DNA from: Paenibacillus cymbidii
Lineage (GTDB): Bacteria > Bacillota > Bacilli > Paenibacillales > NBRC-103111
Assembly (NCBI RefSeq): GCF_004764705.1
Contig: NZ_SHLX01000017.1
Span: 1-64,000 of the forward strand
DNA: 64,000 nt
Direction: 5' to 3'
Below are positions 24,156-33,396 of this stretch, in pieces (positions within the stretch are counted from its first letter, which is position 1; every line of letters starts with the position of its first letter). Under the pieces are notes generated by a model. It did no database searches and was not told the origin of the DNA. It was given only the letters and a program-made list of their open reading frames with translations. A program made the translations under genes and the position numbers.

Positions 24156-25346
24156 ATGATAGCCAGAGACAGCATAATTCCGCGGGAAGACGAGATCGCG
24201 CCTTTTTTCCAGCCGATCGTATCGATCCAGACGCAACGCATCATGGGCTATGAAGTGCTGGGGCGCAAGCTCGGGCAGGGCGGCGTGTCCAGCCTCGGCC
24301 CCTTCTTCAAAAATCCGGCCATCCCCGACGACGTTCATATCGCCATCGACCGCGTCTTGCGCGAGCGGGCTTTCGCCAAGCTGGCACAATCGGACATCGA
24401 TTGTCAGCTATTCGTCAATTTGAAGCCGGCCTGGATTTATCGCGTCTATCACGAAACCGGCCGGCTGCCGACGCTGCAGCTGCTGGAGAAGTACGGCATT
24501 GCGCCGCATCGTCTTGTAGTGGAAGTGACGGAGGAGGATTTCTCCGGCAATTTGCACGAATTGAAGGAAGTGCTCGAAATTTACCGCGGCCAAGGCTGCA
24601 CGATCGCCATCGACGACGTGGGCAGCGGCTTCAGCAGCCTGGACCGGATCGCGATGATTCAGCCGAAGATCATGAAGATCGACTTGAATATTCTGAAGAA
24701 GAGCGCGCATCATGACGGGTATCGGGCGCTGATGCGGTCGTTTTCGGTCGTGGCGGAGCAGATGGGGGCGTCGCTGCTGGTGGAGGGCGTCGAGACGCGG
24801 AAGGAACTGCAGATGGCGCTTCACGCCGGGGCGAGGTACGTCCAGGGCTTTTTGTTGTCTCCGGCGGTGCCGGAATTTTTGGGCGAGCGGCATTTTGCCG
24901 ATTTGCTGCAGCAGGAGATCGCCGACTTCCGCGACGGCGAGATGGCCAAGCACCGCCGGCTGCTGTCGGTCGAGATGAGCTTGAACCGGCTCGTCAGCCG
25001 TTCGGTCGACATCGGGCGCGCCGACGATGCGGACGACACGATCGAAGCGTTCCTGCCTTCGGTCATGGACAACGGCATTAGGCTATACATATGCAGGGAG
25101 GACGGCACGCAGTTGTCGTCCAATTTCTACCGCGGGGAGAACGGGGTTTGGGCCAAAGACAGCCTGTTCCGCGGCGCGAACTGGGTGTGGCGCCCGTATT
25201 TCATCCCGAATATTCTGACGATGAAGAACCAGCGCATCGGCATGTTGTCGCAGGCGTACACCGACCTGGACACGTCCAGCCTCATCCAGACGTATTCGTG
25301 CCCGATCGGGGACGGGCTGTACCTGTTCATCGACATGTCCATCTGA
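24156..25346 (+). CDS. ykuI: EAL-domain protein with YkuI C-terminal domain
   Basis: A 396-residue cytoplasmic protein matching the architecture and length of Bacillus YkuI: an EAL domain (about 5-250) followed by a PAS-like YkuI_C sensory domain (about 260-396). The EAL residues for c-di-GMP and metal binding are present: GYEVLGR, NLKPAW, VEVTEEDF, IDDVGSGFSSL, MKIDL, VEGVET and VQGFLL. It may therefore hydrolyse c-di-GMP, although YkuI itself is known to bind the nucleotide with little activity. The ATG at 24156 is chosen; an ATG at 24126 would add ten residues. Confidence 0.87.
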   Translation: MIARDSIIPREDEIAPFFQPIVSIQTQRIMGYEVLGRKLGQGGVSSLGPFFKNPAIPDDVHIAIDRVLRERAFAKLAQSDIDCQLFVNLKPAWIYRVYHETGRLPTLQLLEKYGIAPHRLVVEVTEEDFSGNLHELKEVLEIYRGQGCTIAIDDVGSGFSSLDRIAMIQPKIMKIDLNILKKSAHHDGYRALMRSFSVVAEQMGASLLVEGVETRKELQMALHAGARYVQGFLLSPAVPEFLGERHFADLLQQEIADFRDGEMAKHRRLLSVEMSLNRLVSRSVDIGRADDADDTIEAFLPSVMDNGIRLYICREDGTQLSSNFYRGENGVWAKDSLFRGANWVWRPYFIPNILTMKNQRIGMLSQAYTDLDTSSLIQTYSCPIGDGLYLFIDMSI

Positions 25347-25451
25347 AGACGGCGCGTTTTCGGAGCGAAATGCCTATATGCAGTTCGCCCCGAAAAAGCT
25401 TGCCCGCGATACCCGAACCGAGCCCTGCCTTGTCGGTCCGGCGATATCGGC

Positions 25452-25919
25452 TTACTGGGCGACCGGCTGGCCGCATGAGGTGCAGAATTTGCTGTCCGGC
25501 TCCAGTTCCGCCTGGCACGACGCGCAGGCGGGAGCGTCTTCGGCTGCCGCTGCGGCCGGCGCGGCTTCGAACTTATGCCCGCAGCCCGGGCAAAATTTGG
25601 TGTCCAGCGCCACCGTTTGCTTGCAAGAGGGGCAGTCCTTCTGATTTTTGGTCTCCTTGATCTTGAGCTCCAATTCGGCGATGTTTGCTTCCTGCGCCGC
25701 GATCTGCCTGCTGAGTGCGGTCAGATCCAACTCCAGCGTGCCGACCCGGTCGGCCTGGTAGGCGGCGTACACGACGTCCCCGATCTGATGCTTCAGCTTG
25801 TCAATCTCCTTTTTGGCCCCGGATATTTGGCTGTTCAGCTTCTGTACCTCCATAGCCTGCTGTGCTTTGTCCGCCGCTTTCGAGGCGCCTTCCTTCATTT
25901 TTTGAAAAAAACCGCTCAT
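25452..25919 (-). CDS. coiled-coil protein with two zinc ribbons
   Basis: A 155-residue protein. The first about 95 residues are helical and charged (MSGFFQKMKEGASKAADKAQQAM, then a coiled coil through LELKIKETK). A CPSC...CPGC zinc ribbon follows, then an Ala-rich linker and a second CASC...CTSC ribbon. It is a cytoplasmic protein of the general zinc-ribbon type, with no specific function recognised. GGAGGAGG precedes the ATG. It is transcribed divergently from the cold-shock gene. Confidence 0.8.
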   Translation of the reverse strand: MSGFFQKMKEGASKAADKAQQAMEVQKLNSQISGAKKEIDKLKHQIGDVVYAAYQADRVGTLELDLTALSRQIAAQEANIAELELKIKETKNQKDCPSCKQTVALDTKFCPGCGHKFEAAPAAAAAEDAPACASCQAELEPDSKFCTSCGQPVAQ

Positions 25920-25975
25920 GGTTCATTCCTCCTCCAATTCGTATGCGTCGGATCTCGATGCATTCGATTTCATTG

Positions 25976-26113
25976 TATAATGTTTTTGCCCCAACATGCA
26001 CGAGGCAGGAATATTTTTTCATGTCGCTGCTTATCCTATATGAGAACTGCCTTATTTGTCCAAGCGGCGAATGGCGGGCAGGGTAAACCCACGATGGAGG
26101 TAGAAGCAGTACC
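25976..26113 (+). promoter_or_regulatory. -10 box and long leader of the cold-shock gene
   Basis: A perfect TATAAT at 25976-25981 lies about 130 nt before the csp ATG, giving a leader of about 120 nt. Long structured leaders are normal for cold-shock mRNAs. The -35 region is poor. Confidence 0.5.
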
Positions 26114-26314
26114 ATGCAAACAGGAACGGTGAAATGGTTCAACGCGGAGAAGGGGTTTGGCTTTATCGAGGTGGAGGGCGGCAGCGATGTGTTCGTGCAT
26201 TTCAGCGCCATCCAGGGGGAAGGCTTTAAAACATTGGACGAAGGCCAGCGCGTCGAGTTCGAAGTCGTGCAAGGCAACAGGGGGCCGCAGGCGGAGCACG
26301 TCGTCAAGCTGTAG
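26114..26314 (+). CDS. cold-shock protein (CspA family)
   Basis: A 66-residue single cold-shock domain with both RNA-binding motifs: KGFGFI (RNP1, residues 13-18) and VFVHFS (RNP2, 26-31). It binds single-stranded nucleic acid and acts as an RNA chaperone. It ends [13 protein letters not shown], typical of the family. The next gene, a YdjO homologue, starts 42 nt downstream, as in other Firmicutes where the two are cold-induced. Confidence 0.97.
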   Translation: MQTGTVKWFNAEKGFGFIEVEGGSDVFVHFSAIQGEGFKTLDEGQRVEFEVVQGNRGPQAEHVVKL

Positions 26315-26355
26315 AACGCGACATTCGCCAAACGTCAGGAGTCAGGGAGGCCGCC

Positions 26356-26571
26356 ATGCATTATCGCAAAAAGCCGGAAGAGGAAATTCCCCAGGAAGAC
26401 ACCGCCGTATGGTTATGTACGCAGGAGGGCTGCAGCGGCTGGATGCGGGATAATTTTGCTTTCGATCAGTCGCCTGTCTGTTGGCAATGCAACTCGCCGA
26501 TGGTAAGCAGCGTCAAGCTGCTGCCGCTCCTTGTCAATACGAACGATTATAAATCGCGTCAAAAAGTGTAG
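26356..26571 (+). CDS. ydjO: cold-inducible YdjO-family protein
   Basis: A 71-residue protein with a four-cysteine zinc-binding pattern (WLCTQEGCSGW ... PVCWQCNSPM) and the family ending KLLPLLVNT. GGGAGG lies 7 nt before the ATG. It is the second gene of the cold-shock pair and is followed by an intrinsic terminator. Its molecular role is unknown. Confidence 0.88.
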   Translation: MHYRKKPEEEIPQEDTAVWLCTQEGCSGWMRDNFAFDQSPVCWQCNSPMVSSVKLLPLLVNTNDYKSRQKV

Positions 26572-26572
26572 C

Positions 26573-26618
26573 AGCAAAAAGCCCGCCCGTCGCAGCTTGA
26601 CGGAGCGGGCTTTTTGCT
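26573..26618. terminator. bidirectional intrinsic terminator
   Basis: AGCAAAAAGCCCGC (26573-26586) pairs perfectly with GCGGGCTTTTTGCT (26605-26618). It ends both the ydjO operon and the convergent pspC-like gene. Confidence 0.92.
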
Positions 26619-26619
26619 T

Positions 26620-26835
26620 TTAGTATCTGCCGACGTATTCGATCGTGCCGTATGGCGCTTTCGGTACCACGAGGCACGCCAGGAAGTAAACGAAGGCGAC
26701 GCTGCCGAAGCTGACGCAGGCGGCAAAAACGACGAGCAGTCGCACGATCGTTGCGTCGATGCCGAGCGATTCGGCGATGCCGCCGCACAGGCCGGTCAAT
26801 TTGCTGTCCGTTCTCGAGCGATACAATTTGTTCAT
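26620..26835 (-). CDS. PspC-domain small membrane protein
   Basis: A 71-residue PspC-domain protein: MNKLYRSRTDSKLTGLCGGIAESLGIDATIVRLL followed by one transmembrane helix (VFAACVSFGSVAFVYFLACLVVP). The start at 26835 has AAGGAG 9 nt upstream; the in-frame ATG three codons earlier touches the ribosome site and is rejected. Such stand-alone PspC proteins are common in Firmicutes as envelope-stress components. Confidence 0.9.
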   Translation of the reverse strand: MNKLYRSRTDSKLTGLCGGIAESLGIDATIVRLLVVFAACVSFGSVAFVYFLACLVVPKAPYGTIEYVGRY

Positions 26836-26980
26836 GAGGTCCATCTCCTTGGTTGCGCCGCGGCGCTTGTGATAGTTCTATTGTAAGCGCCGCGCGCCGC
26901 CGGCAAAACGGACCCGGGACGGTCGGCCGGGCTGGGCTTTGGTCCAGTGGCGGTTCCATCGCAAGACGGGAACGTCGAAA

Positions 26981-29900
26981 CTATCCCTCGATCCACTCCC
27001 GCCGCAGCGCGAACAAGTCGCGCAGCTCGCCCGTGGACAGCTCGGTGATCCAGTTTTCGCCGCCGCCGACAATTTGCTGTGTCAGGCCCATCTTGCTTTC
27101 GATCATTTCGTCGATCCGCTCCTCCAGCGTGCCGAGCGTCACGAACTTGTGCACCTGCACGTGCCGGGTCTGGCCGATGCGGAACGCCCGGTCGGTCGCT
27201 TGCTGCTCGACGGCGGGATTCCACCAGCGGTCGAAGTGGAACACGTGGTTCGCCGCGGTCAGGTTGAGGCCGGTGCCGCCCGCCTTCAGCGACAGCAGGA
27301 AAATGCCGGCGCTCTCCTCCGGGGGGGTGGAGGCGTCCTGGAACCGCTCGATCATGGCGTCGCGCGCCGCCTTCGGCACGCCGCCGTGCAGGAACAGCAC
27401 CGTCTCTTCCAGCTCCTTCTGCAGAATCGACTGCAGCATATGCCCCGTTTCGACGAATTGGGTGAAGATGAGGCAACGATCGCCTTCCTGGCGCAGCTCG
27501 CGGGTCATGTCGAGCAGGCGCTCGATCTTGTTCGAGCGGCCTTTCCAGGCGATCGCCAGCTCGGGCCGCCGCTTGTCGCTTCCGGCGCCGGCGCCCCGCG
27601 TCGCGGTTTGCGCCGCAGGCTCCTTGTACAGCAGCGCCGGATGGTTGCACAGCTGCTTCAGCTTGGTGAGCGCCGTCAGGATCAGCCCTCTGCGCTCCAT
27701 CGCCGTCAGCTTCTCCAGCCGCGAGAACATGTCCTGGATGTAATTTTCGTAGAGCGAAGCCTGCTCGGCCGAAAGCGAAACGAATGTCTTCGACTCGTTC
27801 TTCTCCGGCAGGTCGAGCTGGATCGACGGGTCGCTCTTCAGCCGGCGCATCAGGAACGGCCGGATGAGCCGCTGCACCTGGGCGATGGCGGCGGTGTCTT
27901 TCGTCTTTTCGATCGGCTGCACGAACCGGTGCGAGAAGGCGCGAAGCGAACCAAGATAGCCCGGGTTGAGAAAATCGAAAATCGACCACAGCTCGGTCAG
28001 CCGGTTCTCCATCGGCGTTCCGGTAAGCGCGATGCGGTGGTCGCCGCTCAGCTTGCGGATGCTGCTGGCCTGCTTGGTATAGGCGTTTTTGATGTTCTGC
28101 GCCTCGTCGAGGCAGATCGAATGCCATTCGACGCGGCCGAGCTCTTCCTCGTCGAGGTGAGACAGCGTATACGAAGTCAGCACGAGATCGGCTTGCGCCG
28201 CGGCGGCTTCGAACGCCTCGCCCTTGCGGCGGTTGCTGCCGTAGTGCAAATGCACGCGCAGCGACGGCGAGAACCGCTCCAGCTCCTTCTGCCAGTTGCC
28301 GAGCACGGATGTCGGGCAGACGAGCAGCGAAGGCCCGGTGTCCGGTTCGCGTTCCTTGACGGCCAGCAGGTAGGTGATCCACTGGATCGTTTTGCCGAGG
28401 CCCATGTCGTCGGCCAGGCAGGCGCCGAGTCCGAAGCGGCGCAGGAACAGCAGCCACGAGATGCCGTCCAGCTGGTAAGGGCGCAGGTGGCCGCGAAACC
28501 CTGTCGGCGTTTCGATGCGCGGGATGTCCGCCTGCTGCCGGAGCTGGTCGACCAGATGCCGCAGATGGTCGTTCAGCTCGATTTCGTACTGCAGTTCCTG
28601 CAGCAAGGTCGATTCATCCGGCGCTTCCGGCAGCGCGCCCGCCCCCGAGCCGCTCAAATGAATGGCAAGCACGTCGCGCAGCGTCATGCCGCGCTTCTTC
28701 TTGACCTGCTTCATCGCTTGTTCGATCTGGGCCAACTGGCGCGGGTCGAGCTGGATCCAGCGGCCGCGGAAGTGAACGAGCTTGCGCTTCTGCTCCAGCA
28801 GCTTGCGGAATTCTTCCTCGCTCAGCTCGAGGTCGTCGATCGCGAGCTTCCAATCGAATTGCATGATCTGCGTCAGCCCGAACATCGTCTGCGGGGTTCC
28901 GCCCGCGGCCGTCGATTTAAGCTTGGCGCGCAGGCGCGGCTTGACGCTGCGCAGCCGCTCCCACCAGGCCGGCAGGAAGACGGCGCAGCCCGCTTCCGCA
29001 AGCCGCACGCTGCCGTGCGCGAGAAACTCCCACGCTTCGTCGTGGGAGAGGTACTCGCGCAGGCGCGGCGGCGCTTGCGGGGCTTCCGCCGGCGCGGCGC
29101 CGGCCACGGCTTCCTCGCGCAGCCAAGGCAAGATGTGCAGCCATCGCTGCACATCTTTGCCCACGCGCGCGAGGTGGGGTTCCCAGCCGGCGGGCAGCTC
29201 GGCGCCGGCTTCGGGTTCGCCCTGCGCGCTGCAGGCGAGCAGCGCGTCGTCGTTGCGGCGGTCCTGCAGCAGCAGCTGCAAGCGCCATTCGCGCCCTTCC
29301 TCCGGCTCGATCAGCTGCAGGCAGGTGCGGAACGGGCTGGGGTCGCGGAGCCAGCCGATATGCACGAGCCAGTCGTCCTCGTCGAGCCACGGCCGTCCGG
29401 TCGCCGCCGGCACGCCTGGTCCCGTTGCGCCGCCGGCACCGGCTGCGCCATCGCCCGCGGTCGCCGGCTCTGTTGCCCGCTCGTCCGGCGGGGCGGCGGC
29501 TTCGCCGCTCAGCCCGAACCGCGGCAGCGTCGATTCCAGCTTGCGCAGCGCCTCGGCAAACTCCGGCCGCTCGCGCACCCATTCGGAGATGAGCATGTCC
29601 GTCCACTCGTGTACGAGCGGCGTCGCCGCTTCGTGCAGTTCCTCCGGCAGCTGCGGTTTCCAGGCGATGCGCCCTTTGAGCCATTGCTCGTAATCCGGCA
29701 TGCAGCGTCCCGCGAGCAGCGTTTCGCGGATGGCCGGCGCGAGACGCTTCAGGGCGGCCAGTTCGCGGCTCCATTCGAACGGCGCATGCCGCAGCTGCGG
29801 CGTTTCGCAGAAATAGTCGAGCGCCAGCGCCGCCGGCAGCAAGGCTCCTTCCTTGTTCATCCATTCGGTCGTTTCGATGAACGTGCCGTAGAAGGAAGGC

Positions 29901-30121
29901 TCATGCCAGGCGAACAACTGGTGCTTCAGCTCCAGAGCGTCGGTGGACATGCCCCGGCCGCGCGTGCCCCACAGAAACAGCTCGCCCGACCTTGCCCACA
30001 TGGCGTGGACGATCAATTTGTCCGCGCTTGCCGTTGCGGCCTGGCCGTGCATCGTCTGCCCCGTGTCCGGCGCAGGGACCGCTTTGCCGCTTTCGTCCGT
30101 TCCGATGCTCATGACAGCCAT
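26981..30121 (-). CDS. ywqA: SNF2-family ATP-dependent helicase (YwqA-like)
   Basis: A 1046-residue bacterial SNF2 protein. The N-terminal half (to about 520) is the SNF2-associated region. The motor has DDMGLGKTIQ (Walker A, about 570), LLVCPTSVLGNW (Ia), LDEAQNIKN (DEAQ box, about 671), GTPMENRLTELW (III), then ERLLDMTRELR, LLSLKAGGTGLNLTAANHV (V) and QATDRAFRIGQT (VI, about 974). The start at 30121 follows GGAG and overlaps the SWIM gene by 13 nt; the reading frame stays open far upstream but only as a shadow of that gene. It is expected to remodel nucleic-acid/protein complexes together with the SWIM partner. Confidence 0.92.
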   Translation of the reverse strand: MAVMSIGTDESGKAVPAPDTGQTMHGQAATASADKLIVHAMWARSGELFLWGTRGRGMSTDALELKHQLFAWHEPSFYGTFIETTEWMNKEGALLPAALALDYFCETPQLRHAPFEWSRELAALKRLAPAIRETLLAGRCMPDYEQWLKGRIAWKPQLPEELHEAATPLVHEWTDMLISEWVRERPEFAEALRKLESTLPRFGLSGEAAAPPDERATEPATAGDGAAGAGGATGPGVPAATGRPWLDEDDWLVHIGWLRDPSPFRTCLQLIEPEEGREWRLQLLLQDRRNDDALLACSAQGEPEAGAELPAGWEPHLARVGKDVQRWLHILPWLREEAVAGAAPAEAPQAPPRLREYLSHDEAWEFLAHGSVRLAEAGCAVFLPAWWERLRSVKPRLRAKLKSTAAGGTPQTMFGLTQIMQFDWKLAIDDLELSEEEFRKLLEQKRKLVHFRGRWIQLDPRQLAQIEQAMKQVKKKRGMTLRDVLAIHLSGSGAGALPEAPDESTLLQELQYEIELNDHLRHLVDQLRQQADIPRIETPTGFRGHLRPYQLDGISWLLFLRRFGLGACLADDMGLGKTIQWITYLLAVKEREPDTGPSLLVCPTSVLGNWQKELERFSPSLRVHLHYGSNRRKGEAFEAAAAQADLVLTSYTLSHLDEEELGRVEWHSICLDEAQNIKNAYTKQASSIRKLSGDHRIALTGTPMENRLTELWSIFDFLNPGYLGSLRAFSHRFVQPIEKTKDTAAIAQVQRLIRPFLMRRLKSDPSIQLDLPEKNESKTFVSLSAEQASLYENYIQDMFSRLEKLTAMERRGLILTALTKLKQLCNHPALLYKEPAAQTATRGAGAGSDKRRPELAIAWKGRSNKIERLLDMTRELRQEGDRCLIFTQFVETGHMLQSILQKELEETVLFLHGGVPKAARDAMIERFQDASTPPEESAGIFLLSLKAGGTGLNLTAANHVFHFDRWWNPAVEQQATDRAFRIGQTRHVQVHKFVTLGTLEERIDEMIESKMGLTQQIVGGGENWITELSTGELRDLFALRREWIEG

Positions 30122-31692
30122 TTTCCTTTCTCCAGCTCTTCCTGAAATGCCCGCAAGCGCGCGAATTTGGCGGCCAGCCGGTGGATATAATCGTCCCAGC
30201 GACCGGGCTGCTTCAGCTTCTTGTAAAGCGCATGCAGCTTCTTGAGCTGGCGGACGGCCATTTTGTAGGAGGCGCGGTTCTTTTCCAGGATCGTCCGTTC
30301 GATCGATTGGTGATACAGCGGCAGCAGCAGCTCGCCGTCTGCCGCTTCCACCGCCTTCAGATGGCCGCCGAACAGATGCAGCGGACTGATCCGGTTCGAC
30401 AGCTGCAGGTCGATCCATATTCGGTAGCGTTCCGTGCGGATCAGAAAATCCGCGTATTGCGCGTAGCTGCGCGGCAGCAGCGACATCATGACGCGCATCC
30501 ATTCTTCCCCGGCGTTCGTCCGGTCGGCCGCTTCCGTCCAATAGGCGCACAGCCGCTGAAAATCGTCCTGACGCGCTTTCGCCATCGCCGGCAGCAGCCA
30601 GCGCAGCCATTCGAGCAGGCGCGGCCATTCGGCCTGGCGGTGAAGCTCCTCCAGCACCGGATAGAAGTCTGCCGGTTTCCTCCCGTGGAGCGTCTCCAGC
30701 CGTTTGAACGCCGCCGCGTCGTCGCCGGCCATCACATCGAAATGGCTGCGCGCAATCCGCAGCACGTCCTCCTTCCGCGGCGTCAGGCCGGACTGCTCCA
30801 GCAGCTTCGACACGCGGAGCTTCTCTTTCGCTTCCCGTCCGCTGCGGCGGAACAGCGACCACCACAGCATGCGGTAAATGCCGGACCATTCGACCGGATC
30901 GGTTTTGCCCTGGAGCGCGATATCGCCAACGTAGTCGATCGTGCTCTCCCACTGCGGCCGATACTCGCGTTCGGCGCGCCCGGCGTCGATGGCGGCGGCA
31001 ATTTCCTGCAGCTTGCCGTAGCCCTTGCGCGCCACCGCGCGGCAGCCGTTCTCGTAGTGGTAAGACAAATAAGAGGACTTGTTGTCCTCGTAAAATTGCT
31101 CCACCTTGCGCAGCATGAACAGGATGGCGTGCAGCTCGTAGAGCCGCCTGACCGTTTCCGGAAAGCCGGCCGCGGCTTGCAGCAGTTCCGTCTCCGCCGT
31201 TTCCTGGAACGACTCGACCGAGTGCTGGTGCCCAAGCGAATAGCCGTAGAACTTCTGGTCAAAATAGCGCTGCCAATCGCGCGGATCGCCGTTCGGCTCG
31301 GGCTGGGACGACGCTTTCGGCGCCGACGCCTTCTCGAGCAGGCGCGCGCCGCGCCGGCGCGTGGCCATCGCTTGCTTCATCTGCATCAGCAGCAGCTCGG
31401 GTCGTCCGTGCGCGGCATATGCGGTGAAGAACACCGCCGCCATATGTTTGCACCAGTCTCCTTGCGGGCACGTGCAGGTGCTGCGTTCGAACCGGTCGAG
31501 ATCGAGCTCGACCCGGTATGTTTTCGTACCGCGCACCGAGGCGTGAAGAGTCGCTCCCGTCACGTCGAGGCCGACGACGAGTCCTTTATGGTAATATTCC
31601 CAGCCGCGATCCAGCGTTGCCGGATCGAACAGCGATTCGATCGCTTCCATCAGAAAACTGAGCCGGTTCTTGGCGAGTTTGATTTTCAGCAT
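30109..31692 (-). CDS. ywqB: SWIM zinc-finger protein (YwqB-like)
   Basis: A 527-residue protein with a SWIM motif near the N-terminus: CTCPQGDWCKHMAAVFF (about residues 73-90), matching C-x-C-x(n)-C-x-H. The remainder is alpha-helical, with no enzymatic motif. It overlaps the SNF2 helicase gene (13 nt) and is translated first, the same pairing as ywqB-ywqA in Bacillus. The SWIM domain probably recruits the helicase to DNA or protein targets. Confidence 0.9.
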   Translation of the reverse strand: MLKIKLAKNRLSFLMEAIESLFDPATLDRGWEYYHKGLVVGLDVTGATLHASVRGTKTYRVELDLDRFERSTCTCPQGDWCKHMAAVFFTAYAAHGRPELLLMQMKQAMATRRRGARLLEKASAPKASSQPEPNGDPRDWQRYFDQKFYGYSLGHQHSVESFQETAETELLQAAAGFPETVRRLYELHAILFMLRKVEQFYEDNKSSYLSYHYENGCRAVARKGYGKLQEIAAAIDAGRAEREYRPQWESTIDYVGDIALQGKTDPVEWSGIYRMLWWSLFRRSGREAKEKLRVSKLLEQSGLTPRKEDVLRIARSHFDVMAGDDAAAFKRLETLHGRKPADFYPVLEELHRQAEWPRLLEWLRWLLPAMAKARQDDFQRLCAYWTEAADRTNAGEEWMRVMMSLLPRSYAQYADFLIRTERYRIWIDLQLSNRISPLHLFGGHLKAVEAADGELLLPLYHQSIERTILEKNRASYKMAVRQLKKLHALYKKLKQPGRWDDYIHRLAAKFARLRAFQEELEKGKWLS

Positions 31693-31884
31693 GGCGCGAA
31701 TTGTTCACGACCTTCCGCAAGCTATCTCTTTATTGTAACAGATCTTGCGCTTGTTTCGAAATCGTTTTTACGCTTGCGCGAACGCGTAAACCCGCGTGGC
31801 GAGACGTTTCGCGCCGTTCGAGCGGGTTCGACATTATTATGGAAAATGTAACAACGGCCACATCTTTTTCAAAAGGAAGCATGG

Positions 31885-31890
31885 TATAAT
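31885..31890 (+). promoter_or_regulatory. -10 box before the secreted-protein gene
   Basis: A perfect TATAAT at 31885-31890, about 90 nt before the ATG at 31980. No good -35 box is seen. Confidence 0.4.
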
Positions 31891-31979
31891 GAAGGGTGCG
31901 AACCTGGGATTTTGCAGGATGGATCGGAATGAGAGGGTCGTCTTGCAAAATGAACGGCCTATTTGAAGGAGTGAATGCA

Positions 31980-33383
31980 ATGAAACCAAACCAAACCGGC
32001 CAGCCGAAACAGTCATCGCGGAGCCGCAAACTGGTGAAAACGGGAGGCGTGCTGGCCGCCGCCATGGCTTTGTCGCCGCTGGCACTCGCTGCGCAGGCGG
32101 ACACGGCGTATGCCGACACGTTTTCGCTGAATAACGTACTTAAGGGTCAATCGCAGACATTTCCATTGGCGAGCTATTTCTCCGGTGCGACCAATCTGTC
32201 GGTTACGCAGTCGAATGTGGTTGCCAATGCCACCTACAGCCTGTTAGGCAATGATTTTACGTTTAATGCTGGAATGGGGTCGTTGTCTTCTTACTATGCC
32301 TCCAACGTCAGCACGTTCGACATCACCAACGGCTTCGAAACGCATACGTTTTCCGTACGGACGACAGCGGCTCCGACTGTCGTGCATGCCATACCGGATA
32401 AGAAGGTGCATGCCGGCTCGCATTTAGAGTTTAGTATCACCAGCGTATTTGGCGATGAGGACAACAATCTGAGCTACAGTTCGTTCAATGTTACATCGAG
32501 CGGAGGCTCCTCCGGGACGTCCGTTCGAGTCGAATGCGGCTATTTGAAGCTTGACGCTGGCATGTCGGCCGGAACGGTAACGGTGACGCTAAGCGCGAAG
32601 GACAATGACAACAATTCCGTGACGGATCAGTTTCAAGTGAACGTTGCCGGGCCGGCGCCTACGATCGAAATGACGAATTCCAAAGTGGTTGGGATGGACG
32701 AGCTGTTCCTGAAGCCGGATGGTTTGTCGCCGGAGCAGGCGGAGGACTATCAATATTATTATGAATCAGCTGATGTTGACGATAACTATTTGGGATATGA
32801 TGACGGCTATTGTAGCTACGAATGCAGCATCAAAGAAATAGAGCTTTTTTCCAATACTACCGGCACCACAACGATTACCATCGAAGCAAGAGATTCCGAC
32901 GGTTGGACGACGTACACTACGTTCCCCGTCCATATTTCACCGTGGGTGGAATTCGAATATGACCCCGACCTACCTTACTTTTACATCAGCAATGGAGGAG
33001 AGCATCTCGGTATTTATGCCAGCGAAGTCGGAACCGTGTACCTCGTTCCTTCCGGGGTAGCGATTGCTTCGGCCAACGCATTGGACGACAGAATTTATCC
33101 TTCCGCAGAAGCGCTGGAAGGTCCTTTGTACAGTTTCGGTCCATCCGCTCTCGCCTCGCTGGCTCCCGGATTGTATTCCGCTTATTTGGTAGCCGACAAC
33201 GGAACGGGGCCGGTAATTAAATCGTCGACGCGGCAGCCGATCTACATTACTCCCGATTATGCCTACAACATAGGCTCGGTGCTCACGTATGCCAAACAGT
33301 TCGCAACGAATCCGGAAAGCATGGATGTACTGGGTATGCTGTGGCATCTAAGCCCGTTTGGCTGGTTCGAGTTAGGTGAATAA
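31980..33383 (+). CDS. secreted cadherin-like/Ig-fold protein of unknown function
   Basis: A 467-residue exported protein. The signal peptide has a long basic start (KPNQ..SRSRKLVKTGG), a hydrophobic core (VLAAAMALSPLALA) and a likely cut after the AYA of TAYADTF. The mature part is rich in Ser/Thr/Asn. It contains beta-sandwich repeats like cadherin/Ig domains (PDKKVHAGSHLEFSITSVFGDEDNNLSYSSF; TVTLSAKDNDNNSVTDQFQVNV; TITIEARDSDGWTTYTTFPVHIS). There is no SLH or LPXTG anchor. AAGGAG precedes the ATG. The glycosyltransferase gene that follows starts 13 nt after its stop, hinting that this protein could be its acceptor. Confidence 0.7.
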   Translation: MKPNQTGQPKQSSRSRKLVKTGGVLAAAMALSPLALAAQADTAYADTFSLNNVLKGQSQTFPLASYFSGATNLSVTQSNVVANATYSLLGNDFTFNAGMGSLSSYYASNVSTFDITNGFETHTFSVRTTAAPTVVHAIPDKKVHAGSHLEFSITSVFGDEDNNLSYSSFNVTSSGGSSGTSVRVECGYLKLDAGMSAGTVTVTLSAKDNDNNSVTDQFQVNVAGPAPTIEMTNSKVVGMDELFLKPDGLSPEQAEDYQYYYESADVDDNYLGYDDGYCSYECSIKEIELFSNTTGTTTITIEARDSDGWTTYTTFPVHISPWVEFEYDPDLPYFYISNGGEHLGIYASEVGTVYLVPSGVAIASANALDDRIYPSAEALEGPLYSFGPSALASLAPGLYSAYLVADNGTGPVIKSSTRQPIYITPDYAYNIGSVLTYAKQFATNPESMDVLGMLWHLSPFGWFELGE

Positions 33384-33396
33384 GGAAATGACATGC

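Noticed and set aside
26939-30145. A 1068-codon open frame on the plus strand opposite the SNF2 helicase
   Set aside because: It is an antisense shadow created by high-GC codon bias; no ribosome site, no domain motifs, and the minus strand carries clear SNF2 motifs over the same span.
30122-30952. A 277-codon upstream extension of the helicase frame
   Set aside because: It overlaps the SWIM gene in another frame, has no domain content, and a good ribosome site marks the start at 30121.
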